Shown here in pieces: positions 1-8,056 of a stretch of 14,573 nucleotides of DNA. The stretch comes from an uncultured Erysipelotrichaceae bacterium (GTDB lineage: Bacteria; Bacillota_I; Bacilli_A; RF39; UBA660). The stretch lies in contig CACXEZ010000052.1 in the NCBI GenBank assembly GCA_902766815.1, forward strand, positions 1-14,573, read 5' to 3'. The first letter of the stretch is position 1; the number at the start of each line of letters is the position of its first letter. Under the pieces are notes generated by a model. It was not told the origin of the DNA. It saw only the letters and a program-made list of their open reading frames with translations, and searched no databases. Both the position numbers and the translations under genes were made by a program.

Positions 1-35
1 CTTAATTCAAATGAAATCCAAAGTTTCACCTTAGA

Positions 36-82
36 GTGGAATTTAACTTTTCAAAGAAACCAGTGGAATTTAAGTCTTCAAA
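36..82. repeat. Tandem 20-bp repeats, possible IS21-type terminus
   Basis: Two copies, 36-55 and 63-82, agree at 18 of 20 positions and start 27 bp apart; the core is GTGGAATTTAA followed by TTCAAA. Short tandem repeats of this kind are typical of the ends of IS21-family elements, where they bind the IstA transposase. No istA or istB is in the window, so the element would have to lie to the left or be lost. The family assignment rests on memory of such ends and is tentative. Confidence 0.4.
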
Positions 83-198
83 TATGTCAATGGTGAGTGA
101 AGCGAATTTATCTTGACCATTGGCATATATTAATCATTATAATTTATAGGGCATAAAGGCATAATTGCCCTTTATGCTTAAATATTATTAAATAACTA

Positions 199-226
199 TT
201 CACTTTTTCATTTTAATATGTATAAT
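199..226 (+). promoter_or_regulatory. Possible sigma-A promoter before a 7-codon ORF
   Basis: TTCACT, a 16-bp gap, and a perfect TATAAT at 221-226. About 40 bp further on, a GAGAGATGG stretch precedes an ATG at 270 that opens a 7-codon frame (M-S-F-K-K-R-Y) ending at 293. A second short frame (20 codons) starts at 262. A nested hairpin follows at 306-360. This could be a small RNA, a leader peptide, or the remains of a truncated gene; AT-rich DNA also yields such boxes by chance. Confidence 0.25.
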
Positions 227-305
227 AGCAATATAAAAATTATATTTGATAAATTTGAGAGATGGAATTATGTCGTTCAAAAAAAGATATTAGTATTCGA
301 TCTCC

Positions 306-360
306 TTTTGTGATGTCAAAATAATAGTTTTTCTAGTCAAAAACTCTTTATATCACAAGA
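306..360 (+). other. Nested inverted repeats
   Basis: The outer arms are 308-314 (TTGTGAT) and 352-358, extendable by wobble pairs to 306-315 and 351-360. The inner arms are AGTTTTT at 326-332 and its complement at 339-345, with a 6-nt loop. Both pairings can form at once, giving one long stem with an internal loop. No T-run follows directly, so it does not look like a simple terminator. Confidence 0.3.
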
Positions 361-415
361 TAAAAGAATAAAAGAAAATCTCTTTTACTCAATTTTGAAC
401 AAAATTTCACTAAAA

Positions 416-455
416 GTGGAACTTAACCTTTCAAACTGGAATTTACTTTTTTCAT
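416..455. repeat. Second pair of the same repeats
   Basis: The copy at 416-435 matches 36-55 at 18 of 20 positions, and a weaker copy starts at 436 (CTGGAATTTAC). The similarity extends to the left (TTTCAC shortly before each first copy), so this is a diverged direct repeat of about 50 bp, about 380 bp from the first pair. The direct rather than inverted orientation means the two pairs are not simply the two ends of one element. Confidence 0.45.
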
Positions 456-460
456 TTCAG

Positions 461-491
461 CAAACTGTTACTTCTGTTTGGTTGTTTTTTT
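461..491 (+). terminator. Weak plus-strand terminator-like hairpin
   Basis: CAAAC at 461-465 pairs with GTTTG at 476-480 and is followed by GTTG and a run of eight T (484-491). The stem is only 5 bp. If real, it would end a plus-strand transcript from the non-coding stretch to its left. Confidence 0.25.
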
Positions 492-544
492 ACTTAGATG
501 TATATCTAATTTAAAATTGAGTCAATTAGCTACATAAAGAGTCA

Positions 545-579
545 GAAAAATATCAATACATTTTCACATATTGATATTT
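545..579 (-). terminator. Terminator of the GH25 gene
   Basis: A perfect 11-bp inverted repeat (548-558 with 569-579, 10-nt loop) lies just past the GH25 stop codon. In the minus-strand transcript the stem runs into TTTTT. The stem is AT-rich but long, so a rho-independent terminator is likely. Confidence 0.65.
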
Positions 580-598
580 ATTAATCAATAATAACTCC

Positions 599-3208
599 TT
601 ACGAAAACCAAACATTAATATCAACATTTCCATTAATACCAGAAACACTTCCTATATCAGTATATTGCCATATTTTATAATTACCGTTATAAGTACAATA
701 ACTATTATATTGAGCAATCCAATCCAACTTATTCTTTACATAAGTATCAAACCTATTCTCAGCCCAATACTTATAAGTATAAACCTTAACTGTATAACCA
801 TTATTCTCTAGAATATTAGAGAATGTACTAACAATAGTATAATATTGACTAGAATATAAATTAGTTGTCCAGCGATTTTCTTCTAGATCATAATAAATAG
901 AAACACTTTTATCAACATTATACTTTTTTAATTGCTCTAAAACAAAATTAGCTTCTAATGTAGCAGAAACATTATCAATCGCATAACTATATAAATAAAT
1001 TCCAGATAACATACCTAACGATTTTGTTCCATAATAATTATTTTCAAACATCGTATCTAAAACACAAGCATCAGTAGTATAACTAGTACCATAACCTAAA
1101 CGAATAATCGCTCCATCAACACCATCTTTTTTAACAGATGTCCAATCAATATTGCTTTGATGAACAGAAACATCAATAATTTTTCTAACATTACTCCCAA
1201 GTAAAACTCCATCAGAATTAAAGAAGTACTTAACATCTTTAATAGTCTTAAAACCAGTTGCAAAAGTTCCATTTTCATAATAATAAGTATATCCATTTAT
1301 ATTACGAAACATAGAATCCACATAGCTTTTCTCTGTCTTTCCAGGAGCATCTTCACCCTTATCAACTAAAGTAATTTGAATTGCTTCCATTCGCTTAGAC
1401 AAAGTAATAGAACCAGCTATTTCACCATTCTTAGCCCAATCTAACCAACCAAAATCTTCTACGTATGCCTTATAATATATATCATACAATTCTGCCATTT
1501 CACCAATTAATTCTATTTTAATAGCTTCCATTCTTTTAGATTGCCCTACAGTACCAGCTATTTCACCATTCAAAACATAATTCTGCCATCCATAATCTTC
1601 TACATGAACTGAATACTTCATACTACCACTAACACTCATATTATTAAGTTTAATTTGAATAGCTTCAACTCTTTTGGAAGAACTAGGATATCCCGATATT
1701 TTGGAAGAATATACTTCATGTAACCATCCATAATCCTCTACATGAGTACTATACGTTAAATAATTAACATTTTCTCTAAAAATATCTTCACCACTTTCTA
1801 AACTTGTATCACTTTTTTCCAACAATCTAATTTCTAACGCCTCTATTTGTTCTCCATAACCTAGACTACCAGTAACTTGATCATTACAAGTCCAATCTAA
1901 CCATCCAACATCAGAAACATGTACTCTATAATAGACATCATAAAATTGACTAACCTCATCAGTTAACTTTATCTGCATCATCTCAATAATAGAATCACTA
2001 TTCATTAAACCAGACAAATCACCAGATGAAACATATTCCTGCCATTTACCATTCAAATAACTCCGATATTGAATCCAATCATCCAACAAACCATCATTAA
2101 TATGAATCTTATACCCATTAATAGGTATTTTTTTACCAACTGTACCAGAAGTAACTCCATTATTTACCATATCTTGCCATTTACCATTTAAATAAGATTG
2201 ATATTGAATATCAATTTGATTCTCCAAATAAATATAACTATTATTTGTTGGAACTACATCTCCTTTCTTAATTAATCTTATTTCCAAAGCCTCAATTCTT
2301 CTACGATATCCAAAAGTTCCAGTAACTTGATCATTACAAGCCCAATCTAACCATCCAACATCAGAAACATGTACACGATAATAAATATCATATTCTTCTG
2401 CTAACTCTTCTGTTAGCTTTATCTGTATCATTTCTATTCTTTTAGATTTACCACTAGTACCAGAAATATTTCCAGAAGAAACATAATTCTGCCATCCATC
2501 TCCCTCTACATAACTTCTATAGAAAACATCTCCACTTAAAGAACTTAAACTTCTTTCAATAGCAAATGCTTCCATTCTTTTAGATTCACCAACCGTACCA
2601 GACATTACACCATCTGAAACTTTATCCATCCATCCATAATCTTCTACATGAGAATAATATTGAATATCTAAAGGCTTTTCTAAATAAATATTACTAGTAT
2701 TAATTGGAATAACACTCCCCTTTTTAACTAACCTAATTTTAATTGCTTCAATTCTTCTATAATAGCCAAAAGTTCCAGTAACTTGATCATTACAAGCCCA
2801 ATCTAACCATCCAACATCAGAAACATGTACTTGATAATAAATATCATATTCTTCTGCCAACCCATCTGTTAACTTTATCTGTATCATCTCTATTCTTTTA
2901 GATTTACCACTAGTACCAGAAACATTACCAGATGAAACATAATTCTGCCATCCATCTCCCTCTACATAACTTCTATAGAAAACATCTCCACTTAAAGAAC
3001 TTAAACTTCTTTCAATAACAAATGCCTCCATTCTTTTAGACTCACCAACTGTACCAGACACTCCACCATTAGAAATTTTATCCATCCATCCATAATCTTC
3101 TACATGAGAATAATATTGAATGATATCATCAAAACTTTCAGCATGAACATATCCTGCAGGCAACAAAATAATAACAAATAAAAACACTAAACATAATCTA
3201 TTTCGCAT
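599..3208 (-). CDS. Secreted GH25 muramidase with 12 ChW repeats
   Basis: This exported cell-wall hydrolase should cut the MurNAc-GlcNAc bond of peptidoglycan. Residues 1-23 form a signal peptide with a likely cut after VHA. Residues about 30-615 are twelve ChW repeats (clostridial hydrophobic repeats with a conserved GW), arranged as four triplets of about 150 residues. About 630-672 resembles a YG-rich cell-wall-binding repeat (GYTYYYENG). About 675-869 is a glycosyl hydrolase 25 (lysozyme-like) domain with D679, D774 and E776 (YYDLE) and D863, matching the acidic active-site set of the family. The first two repeats of triplet three are degenerate: they read YLNGKW instead of V-E-D-Y-G-W. 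An AAGGAGGC site 6 nt before the ATG fixes the start. It lies downstream of the rhamnose operon on the same strand but has its own promoter-like sequence. ChW ligands are not well defined; the catalytic call is strong. Confidence 0.93.
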   Translation of the reverse strand: MRNRLCLVFLFVIILLPAGYVHAESFDDIIQYYSHVEDYGWMDKISNGGVSGTVGESKRMEAFVIERSLSSLSGDVFYRSYVEGDGWQNYVSSGNVSGTSGKSKRIEMIQIKLTDGLAEEYDIYYQVHVSDVGWLDWACNDQVTGTFGYYRRIEAIKIRLVKKGSVIPINTSNIYLEKPLDIQYYSHVEDYGWMDKVSDGVMSGTVGESKRMEAFAIERSLSSLSGDVFYRSYVEGDGWQNYVSSGNISGTSGKSKRIEMIQIKLTEELAEEYDIYYRVHVSDVGWLDWACNDQVTGTFGYRRRIEALEIRLIKKGDVVPTNNSYIYLENQIDIQYQSYLNGKWQDMVNNGVTSGTVGKKIPINGYKIHINDGLLDDWIQYRSYLNGKWQEYVSSGDLSGLMNSDSIIEMMQIKLTDEVSQFYDVYYRVHVSDVGWLDWTCNDQVTGSLGYGEQIEALEIRLLEKSDTSLESGEDIFRENVNYLTYSTHVEDYGWLHEVYSSKISGYPSSSKRVEAIQIKLNNMSVSGSMKYSVHVEDYGWQNYVLNGEIAGTVGQSKRMEAIKIELIGEMAELYDIYYKAYVEDFGWLDWAKNGEIAGSITLSKRMEAIQITLVDKGEDAPGKTEKSYVDSMFRNINGYTYYYENGTFATGFKTIKDVKYFFNSDGVLLGSNVRKIIDVSVHQSNIDWTSVKKDGVDGAIIRLGYGTSYTTDACVLDTMFENNYYGTKSLGMLSGIYLYSYAIDNVSATLEANFVLEQLKKYNVDKSVSIYYDLEENRWTTNLYSSQYYTIVSTFSNILENNGYTVKVYTYKYWAENRFDTYVKNKLDWIAQYNSYCTYNGNYKIWQYTDIGSVSGINGNVDINVWFS
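2210..3121 (-). repeat. Two near-identical 456-bp coding repeats
   Basis: The first and second ChW triplets (residues about 30-181 and 182-333) are conserved at the DNA level with a period of exactly 456 bp, for example T3081 aligned with T2625. Long runs are identical, including the stretches coding for the linker between repeats. This points to recent tandem duplication or gene conversion and makes the locus prone to repeat-number change and to assembly collapse. Confidence 0.8.
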
Positions 3209-3250
3209 CGTATGCCTCCTTACATTATATACACCTCAGACAGCATAATT

Positions 3251-3259
3251 ATTATATCA
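3251..3259 (-). promoter_or_regulatory. Extended -10 promoter of the GH25 gene
   Basis: On the minus strand the sequence reads TGATATAAT, an extended -10 (TGnTATAAT) about 40 bp before the GH25 start codon. No good -35 box is visible, which fits an extended -10 promoter. It sits directly after the hairpin that ends the rfb operon. Confidence 0.45.
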
Positions 3260-3260
3260 T

Positions 3261-3288
3261 AAAAAACATCCATAAAAGATGTTTTTTT
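3261..3288 (-). terminator. Terminator after rfbC
   Basis: AAAAAACATC (3261-3270) and its exact complement (3278-3287) flank a 7-nt loop, so the minus-strand RNA forms a 10-bp stem ending in six U. It starts a few bases after the rfbC stop. Only four pairs are not A-U at the loop side, so read-through into the GH25 gene is possible. Confidence 0.55.
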
Positions 3289-3293
3289 AATTT

Positions 3294-3893
3294 TTACTTA
3301 TGATATTCAAAATACTTAGGACTTTTACTTAACGTCAAATGTTTACTATCCTTATCACTAGTAAGAAGCTTCTCTATCCCATATCTTTGACACATTCCAT
3401 CCCAATCAATACCTAACTCTGGATCATTCCAAAGTATTCCACCTTCCATATCAGGAGCATAATCATTATCAATTAAATATTGAAATATAGTATTATCTTC
3501 CAAACTAATAAATCCATGAGCATAACCTCTTGGTACATATAATTGTCTACCACTTTCATGATCATTAGAATCATATGGTTTAAGTAATACTGCCGTATGT
3601 TGTCCATAAGTAGGAGAACCTTCTCTTATATCAACAACCACATCAATAGCAGCTCCTTGTATTACTTCTACTAACTTAGTCTGACACTTAGGATCTTTCT
3701 GAAAATGAAGTCCTCTCACCACTCCCTTAGAACTCTTACTACGATTACACTGTACAACTCCATCAAAATAAATTCCATGTTCTTCCATATCTTTTTGTAT
3801 AAAGAAAGGACTAAAGTAACCTCTATCATCACCAAATACACTAGGTTCTATAATATAACAGTCTTCTAAACCAGTATCAATTTTCTTTAGCAT
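3294..3893 (-). CDS. rfbC: dTDP-4-dehydrorhamnose 3,5-epimerase
   Basis: RfbC (RmlC) performs the double epimerisation of dTDP-4-keto-6-deoxyglucose, the third step to dTDP-L-rhamnose, in the cytoplasm. The 199-residue cupin protein has the family's DDRGYF segment near residue 22, the RGLHFQ motif with catalytic H63, and LYVPRGYAHGF with the later active-site region, followed by the WNDPELGIDW tail typical of the family. Length is slightly above the usual 180-190. The start is set by AAAGGAG inside the end of rfbB; the two frames overlap by 7 bp, so the genes are translationally coupled. It is the last gene of the tagO-rfbADBC operon and is followed by a hairpin terminator. Confidence 0.96.
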   Translation of the reverse strand: MLKKIDTGLEDCYIIEPSVFGDDRGYFSPFFIQKDMEEHGIYFDGVVQCNRSKSSKGVVRGLHFQKDPKCQTKLVEVIQGAAIDVVVDIREGSPTYGQHTAVLLKPYDSNDHESGRQLYVPRGYAHGFISLEDNTIFQYLIDNDYAPDMEGGILWNDPELGIDWDGMCQRYGIEKLLTSDKDSKHLTLSKSPKYFEYHK

Positions 3894-4906
3894 CTTTTTT
3901 TCTCCTTTTGATAAGCATTTTTATACTCACCACTTTGAATATCATCTATCCAATCTGTATGTTCTAAATACCATTTAACAGTTTCTTCAATTCCCTGATC
4001 AAACGTATAAGTTAAATTCCATCCAAGTTCTCTTTCAACCTTAGATGAATCAATAGCATATCTTAGATCATGCCCTTTTCTATCACTAACAAATGTAATT
4101 AAATCTTCACTCTTACCCATCACTTTTAAAATAGTTTTAACCATTTCTAAATTAGTTCTTTCAGAATGTCCTCCTAAGTTATAAACTTCGCCAACACGAC
4201 CCTGTCTAACAATTAAATCTACACCAATATTATGATCTTTTACATGAATCCAATCTCTAACATTCTCCCCCTTACCATATACTGGTATACTCTCATCCTT
4301 TAAAGCTTTAGAAATAACTACCGGAATCAACTTCTCTGGAAATTGATAAGGTCCATAATTATTAGAGCATCTAGATATCGTTGCTGGAAGCCCAAATGTT
4401 CTAACATAAGCCATAACTAATAAATCAGCTGAAGCTTTAGATGAAGAATAAGGACTAGAAGTATGTAATGGTGTATTTTCTGTAAATAATAAATCAGGTC
4501 TATCTAGAGGTAAATCTCCATATACTTCATCCGTAGATATCTGATGATATCTCTTAATACCATATTTTAAACTAGCATCCATAAGTACCCCAGTACCAAT
4601 AATATTAGTAGTTAAAAATATACTAGGATTCTTAATACTATTATCAACATGTGATTCAGCAGCAAAATTAATTACTACATCAAATTTCTCAGTATCAAAC
4701 AATTGAAAAACAAAATCCCTATCAGTAATATCCCCCTTAACAAACTTAAAATTATCATATTTCTCTAAATCTTTAATATTATTATAATTTCCAGCATACG
4801 TTAATGCATCTAAACAAACAAAACTATCCAAAGGATATTTCTCTACTTCATAATGTAAAAAATTACTACCTATAAATCCACATCCACCCGTAACCAAATA
4901 TTTCAT
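3887..4906 (-). CDS. rfbB: dTDP-glucose 4,6-dehydratase
   Basis: RfbB (RmlB) converts dTDP-glucose to dTDP-4-keto-6-deoxyglucose with bound NAD, the second step of rhamnose activation. This extended short-chain dehydrogenase of 339 residues shows the N-terminal nucleotide-binding GGCGFIG (7-13), the dehydratase catalytic triplet T125-D126-E127 within TDEVYGD, and the Y153-x3-K157 pair in YSSSK. NNYGPYQFPEKLIP and GENVRDWIHVKDH are standard for the family. It has an AGAGAGG site before the ATG, lies 3 bp after the rfbD stop and overlaps rfbC. Full length; no oddities seen. Confidence 0.97.
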   Translation of the reverse strand: MKYLVTGGCGFIGSNFLHYEVEKYPLDSFVCLDALTYAGNYNNIKDLEKYDNFKFVKGDITDRDFVFQLFDTEKFDVVINFAAESHVDNSIKNPSIFLTTNIIGTGVLMDASLKYGIKRYHQISTDEVYGDLPLDRPDLLFTENTPLHTSSPYSSSKASADLLVMAYVRTFGLPATISRCSNNYGPYQFPEKLIPVVISKALKDESIPVYGKGENVRDWIHVKDHNIGVDLIVRQGRVGEVYNLGGHSERTNLEMVKTILKVMGKSEDLITFVSDRKGHDLRYAIDSSKVERELGWNLTYTFDQGIEETVKWYLEHTDWIDDIQSGEYKNAYQKEKKRC

Positions 4907-4909
4907 AAA

Positions 4910-5797
4910 TTATCCTCTCTTTCTTACCAATAGCTTAGCATCCACTAACTCTTCACTATATCTATCTGTAGCATCTTTCCAACTAGGCAACAGCTGAAAG
5001 CCCTGTACTTTAAGCTTATCTTTACTTAATTTAGAATTTCTAGGTCGATAAGCCTGCTTAGTACCAGTCATTTTCAAATATTCTTCTGTACTAACAGGTA
5101 CTACTTGAGTATTAATATCATTACTTTCAAAAATATACTTAGCAAATTCAGCCCAAGAACAATACTCTTCATTAGTAGAGTGATAAGTACCATACTTATC
5201 TGTCAAAGCCATATCAACAAGAAGTCTTGCTAAATCAACAGTATAAGTAGGCGTCCCAATTTGATCATCCACAACATTCACCTTCTCATGACTCTCTGAC
5301 AACTTAAGCATAGTCTTAATAAAATTATTACCATTAATACCAAATACCCATGATATTCTAGTAATATAATGACGAGGATTTCTTCTTACTTCTTCTTCCC
5401 CTTCATACTTAGTTTTCCCATATACACTCATAGGATTTACCTTATCACTCTCAGTATAAAAACCATCCTTAGTACCATCAAACACATAATCAGTAGACAT
5501 ATATAATATCTTAGCTCCAATCTCAAGAGAAGCATCTGTAATATTTTTAGTACCAATGACATTAACCTGATAACAAGCCCTATCCATATCCTCAGCCTTA
5601 TCCACAGCTGTCCAAGCAGCACAATGGAAGATAACATCAGGATGATATTCACAAATTACTTTCATAACCTGATCCCTATCAGTAATATCCATCTCATCCT
5701 TATCTACTGCCAAATAATCATGAAATCCTCTACGTTCTAACTCTCTTACTATATCATACCCTAACTGTCCATGATATCCTGTAACTAAACATTTCAT
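4910..5797 (-). CDS. rfbD: dTDP-4-dehydrorhamnose reductase
   Basis: RfbD (RmlD) reduces dTDP-4-keto-L-rhamnose with NAD(P)H to dTDP-L-rhamnose, the last step of the pathway. The protein has the Rossmann GYHGQLG motif at residues 7-13, STDYVFDG, and the YGKTKYEGE catalytic Y-x3-K. I choose the ATG at 5797 (295 residues). It has a GAGGTG site at a normal distance, whereas the upstream in-frame GTG at 5809 overlaps that site and has none of its own. It lies between rfbA and rfbB in the operon with gaps of 16 and 3 bp. Confidence 0.95.
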   Translation of the reverse strand: MKCLVTGYHGQLGYDIVRELERRGFHDYLAVDKDEMDITDRDQVMKVICEYHPDVIFHCAAWTAVDKAEDMDRACYQVNVIGTKNITDASLEIGAKILYMSTDYVFDGTKDGFYTESDKVNPMSVYGKTKYEGEEEVRRNPRHYITRISWVFGINGNNFIKTMLKLSESHEKVNVVDDQIGTPTYTVDLARLLVDMALTDKYGTYHSTNEEYCSWAEFAKYIFESNDINTQVVPVSTEEYLKMTGTKQAYRPRNSKLSKDKLKVQGFQLLPSWKDATDRYSEELVDAKLLVRKRG

Positions 5798-5813
5798 AAT
5801 CTGTTTCACCTCA

Positions 5814-6719
5814 CTATTTCTTTTTTACTCTTCTAATCGGATCAATAGATTGATCATTAGCAAGTTCAATTAAATATTTACCATAATCATTTTTAATTAA
5901 TCCATTTCCTAAATCAATTAATTCTTCTTTACTAATCCATCCATTTAGATAAGCAATTTCTTCAATACAACCAACCATAAGTCCATTTTCTTGAATATTA
6001 CGAATAAAATTACTAGCTTGTAGCAAACTCTCCTGTGTTCCTGTATCTAACCAGCTATATCCTCTACCTAAAGTTTCTACTTTTAAAGTCCTATCTTCTA
6101 AATAAATCTTATTAATATCCGTAATCTCCAACTCTCCTCTAGGAGAAGGTTTTAAATTCTTAGCATATTCTACTACCCTATTATCATAAAAATATAATCC
6201 AGTAGCCGCATAATTACTTTTAGGATATTTAGGCTTTTCTTCAATAGAAATAGCATTCCCATCATCATCAAATTCCACAACACCAAATCTTTCAGGATCC
6301 TTGACACGATACCCAAATATCGTAGCATTTCCCATCATAGCTTCTGCTTTAGCCTCTTCTAACTTTCTTTGAAGACCATCTCCATAAAAAATATTATCTC
6401 CAAGTACCATTGCTACACATTCACGTCCAATAAATTCTTCTCCAATAGTAAACGCTTGTGCAAGCCCCTTAGGTTCAGGTTGAACCTTATACTTCAAGTC
6501 AATTCCTAACCACTTACCATCTCCTAATAATTTTTCAAATCTTGGAGTATCCTCCTCAGTAGAAATAATCAAAATTTCACGAATACCCGCAAGCATTAAA
6601 ACTGACAATGGATAATAAATCATAGGCTTATCATAAATAGGTAATAACTGTTTACTTACCCCCTTAGTAATAGGATAAAGCCTAGTTCCTGATCCACCTG
6701 CTAAAATAATTCCTCTCAT
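5814..6719 (-). CDS. rfbA: Glucose-1-phosphate thymidylyltransferase
   Basis: RfbA (RmlA) joins dTTP and glucose-1-phosphate to give dTDP-glucose, committing glucose to rhamnose synthesis. The 301-residue nucleotidyltransferase opens with the signature [20 protein letters not shown], followed by [11 protein letters not shown], the substrate-binding [12 protein letters not shown], and [21 protein letters not shown]. These match the long RmlA class, which is inhibited by dTDP-rhamnose in characterised homologues. An AAAGGAG site lies in the last codons of the upstream gene, 3 bp away, so coupling is likely. Confidence 0.97.
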   Translation of the reverse strand: MRGIILAGGSGTRLYPITKGVSKQLLPIYDKPMIYYPLSVLMLAGIREILIISTEEDTPRFEKLLGDGKWLGIDLKYKVQPEPKGLAQAFTIGEEFIGRECVAMVLGDNIFYGDGLQRKLEEAKAEAMMGNATIFGYRVKDPERFGVVEFDDDGNAISIEEKPKYPKSNYAATGLYFYDNRVVEYAKNLKPSPRGELEITDINKIYLEDRTLKVETLGRGYSWLDTGTQESLLQASNFIRNIQENGLMVGCIEEIAYLNGWISKEELIDLGNGLIKNDYGKYLIELANDQSIDPIRRVKKK

Positions 6720-6722
6720 ATC

Positions 6723-7775
6723 TTACTCTCCTTTCATTTTAGCCTTTTTCTTTGGCTTTCGCTCTCTAATAATATCAGTCTTATATATAAACACAATAAC
6801 AATCACAAACAATAAAGTATAAATTACCATACCCATTCTACTATCCCCAATAACATAAATAATAGATGCTATAGCAAACAAAACATCAATAAAATAAATA
6901 ACTAAAACCGACTTTCTAATAGAAAAATTAAGTCTTAATAACTGATGATGTAAATGACACTTATCAGGCATTGCAATTGATTCATGTTTTAACAATCTTC
7001 GAATAATAGCAAATAAAGTATCCATAATAGGGATTGCCAATAAAAATATAGGAACAATTAAAGAAGTAAAAGTCACATTCTTATAACCAAGTAAAGAAAT
7101 AATCGCAATAATATATCCTAAAAACAAACTTCCAGAGTCCCCCATAAAAATACTAGCAGGATAAAAATTATGAACTAAAAATCCCAATGTAGCTCCTAAC
7201 ATAACAAAACTCAAAATCATATCAAGCCCAGCACTTTGAAACATTACAGCAATAACCCCAATCATTAAAAAGTAAATTGCCGCAATACCACCCGCTAAAC
7301 CATCCAATCCATCAATAAAATTAATACAATTCATAACCGCTACAATAAAAATAATAGTAATAACAGGACTAAGTACCCCAAAATTAATATAAAGTCCAAA
7401 AGCACTCATATCTTTTAATAAAATTCCCCCATAAAGTGGAACAATAGAAGCTGATACCAACTGTCCTATAAACTTATAACGAGCTGGAACCGAATTAATA
7501 TCATCCACAACCTCTATCAAAATAATAATAAAACTACCTATTAAAATAGAATTCATCTGAATAGATTCAAACCCAAATAACATATAGCCAAGCAAAAAAC
7601 CACCATATATTCCTAAACCACCAAGTCTTGGAATAGGTACCTTATGTACCTTTCTCTGATTAGGAATATCTATTGCTTTAATATGTATAGCAGTCCTCTT
7701 AATAACTGGTATAAACAAAGCTACAAACAAAAGCGGAATCAATATCATCCATAATATTTTACTATCAAAATCCAC
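6723..7775 (-). CDS. tagO: TagO/WecA-type undecaprenyl-phosphate sugar-1-P transferase
   Basis: This integral membrane enzyme of the MraY/WecA/TagO family probably moves GlcNAc-1-phosphate from UDP-GlcNAc to undecaprenyl phosphate, starting a teichoic acid or polysaccharide chain. The 350-residue protein has many hydrophobic segments and all family signatures: PNQRKVHKVPIPRLGGLG from residue 38, D91-D92, NFIDGLDGLAGG with D155 and D158, MGDSGS with D213, and the HLHH motif at 274-277 that separates WecA/TagO from MraY. The C-terminus is lysine-rich. Translation starts at GTG 7775, served by AGAGGTG. It is the first gene of the operon with rfbADBC, suggesting that the lipid-linked glycan contains rhamnose. 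The exact sugar cannot be read from sequence. Confidence 0.93.
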   Translation of the reverse strand: MDFDSKILWMILIPLLFVALFIPVIKRTAIHIKAIDIPNQRKVHKVPIPRLGGLGIYGGFLLGYMLFGFESIQMNSILIGSFIIILIEVVDDINSVPARYKFIGQLVSASIVPLYGGILLKDMSAFGLYINFGVLSPVITIIFIVAVMNCINFIDGLDGLAGGIAAIYFLMIGVIAVMFQSAGLDMILSFVMLGATLGFLVHNFYPASIFMGDSGSLFLGYIIAIISLLGYKNVTFTSLIVPIFLLAIPIMDTLFAIIRRLLKHESIAMPDKCHLHHQLLRLNFSIRKSVLVIYFIDVLFAIASIIYVIGDSRMGMVIYTLLFVIVIVFIYKTDIIRERKPKKKAKMKGE

Positions 7776-7795
7776 TATATAACACCTCTACCTAA

Positions 7796-7824
7796 AGTGT
7801 AACATAACTTCTATTCAATAGCAA
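7796..7824 (-). promoter_or_regulatory. Promoter of the tagO-rfb operon
   Basis: On the minus strand: TTGCTA (7819-7824), 17 bp, then TGTTACACT, that is TACACT (7796-7801) with the extended TGn. Transcription would start near 7789, leaving a short leader with the AGAGGTG site. It is the best sigma-A match in the 281-bp gap. Confidence 0.55.
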
Positions 7825-8011
7825 TGAACTTAACAAATACTTTACACATAAATATACAACAAAGCTACCACTACACCATTGCTGAAAAACTCATATACTT
7901 ACAAATAAGCTTTGTTTATTATCCCTTTGTATCTCCCACAAGATTCTCTACTTTCTCAATTACAATACTAAATTCACCCATAAGTAATTTAGGAATCCTT
8001 TTCAGAACTAT

Positions 8012-8044
8012 AAAACCTTCAATATAAAAAATATCGAAGGTTTT
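8012..8044 (-). terminator. Terminator of the transglutaminase-like gene
   Basis: AAAACCTTC (8012-8020) pairs with 8036-8044. The stem continues past one mismatch with ATAT on both sides of a 5-nt loop. In the minus-strand RNA the stem ends in GGUUUU. It begins 12 bp past the stop codon. Confidence 0.65.
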
Positions 8045-8056
8045 AATAATTTTAAA

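Larger units (their letters stand above)
1..598. other. Non-coding stretch with repeat-element remnants
   Basis: No convincing protein gene lies here. From left to right it holds two tandem copies of a GTGGAATTTAAC-type repeat (36-82), an 11-bp hairpin (84-94 with 116-126, one G-U pair), a second hairpin (151-161 with 166-177), a promoter-like pair near 199-226 with a 7-codon ORF, nested hairpins at 306-360, two more repeat copies (416-455), a weak plus-strand terminator-like hairpin (461-491), and the terminator of the GH25 gene (545-579). The mix of repeats and lack of coding suggests decayed insertion-sequence ends, which is an inference. Confidence 0.6.

Noticed and set aside
7864..7890. 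Minus-strand GGTGTAGTGGTAGC resembling a tRNA D-arm
   Set aside because: No acceptor stem, anticodon arm or GGTTCGA-type T-arm at the needed distances; no tRNA can be folded here.
7858..7916. 9-bp inverted repeat AACAAAGCT / AGCTTTGTT with a 41-nt loop
   Set aside because: Short arms, long loop, AT-rich surroundings and no T-run; chance is a sufficient explanation.
7824..8027. 67-codon plus-strand frame in the gap before tagO
   Set aside because: No ribosome binding site, no recognisable domain, and it overlaps both the tagO promoter and the terminator of the transglutaminase-like gene.
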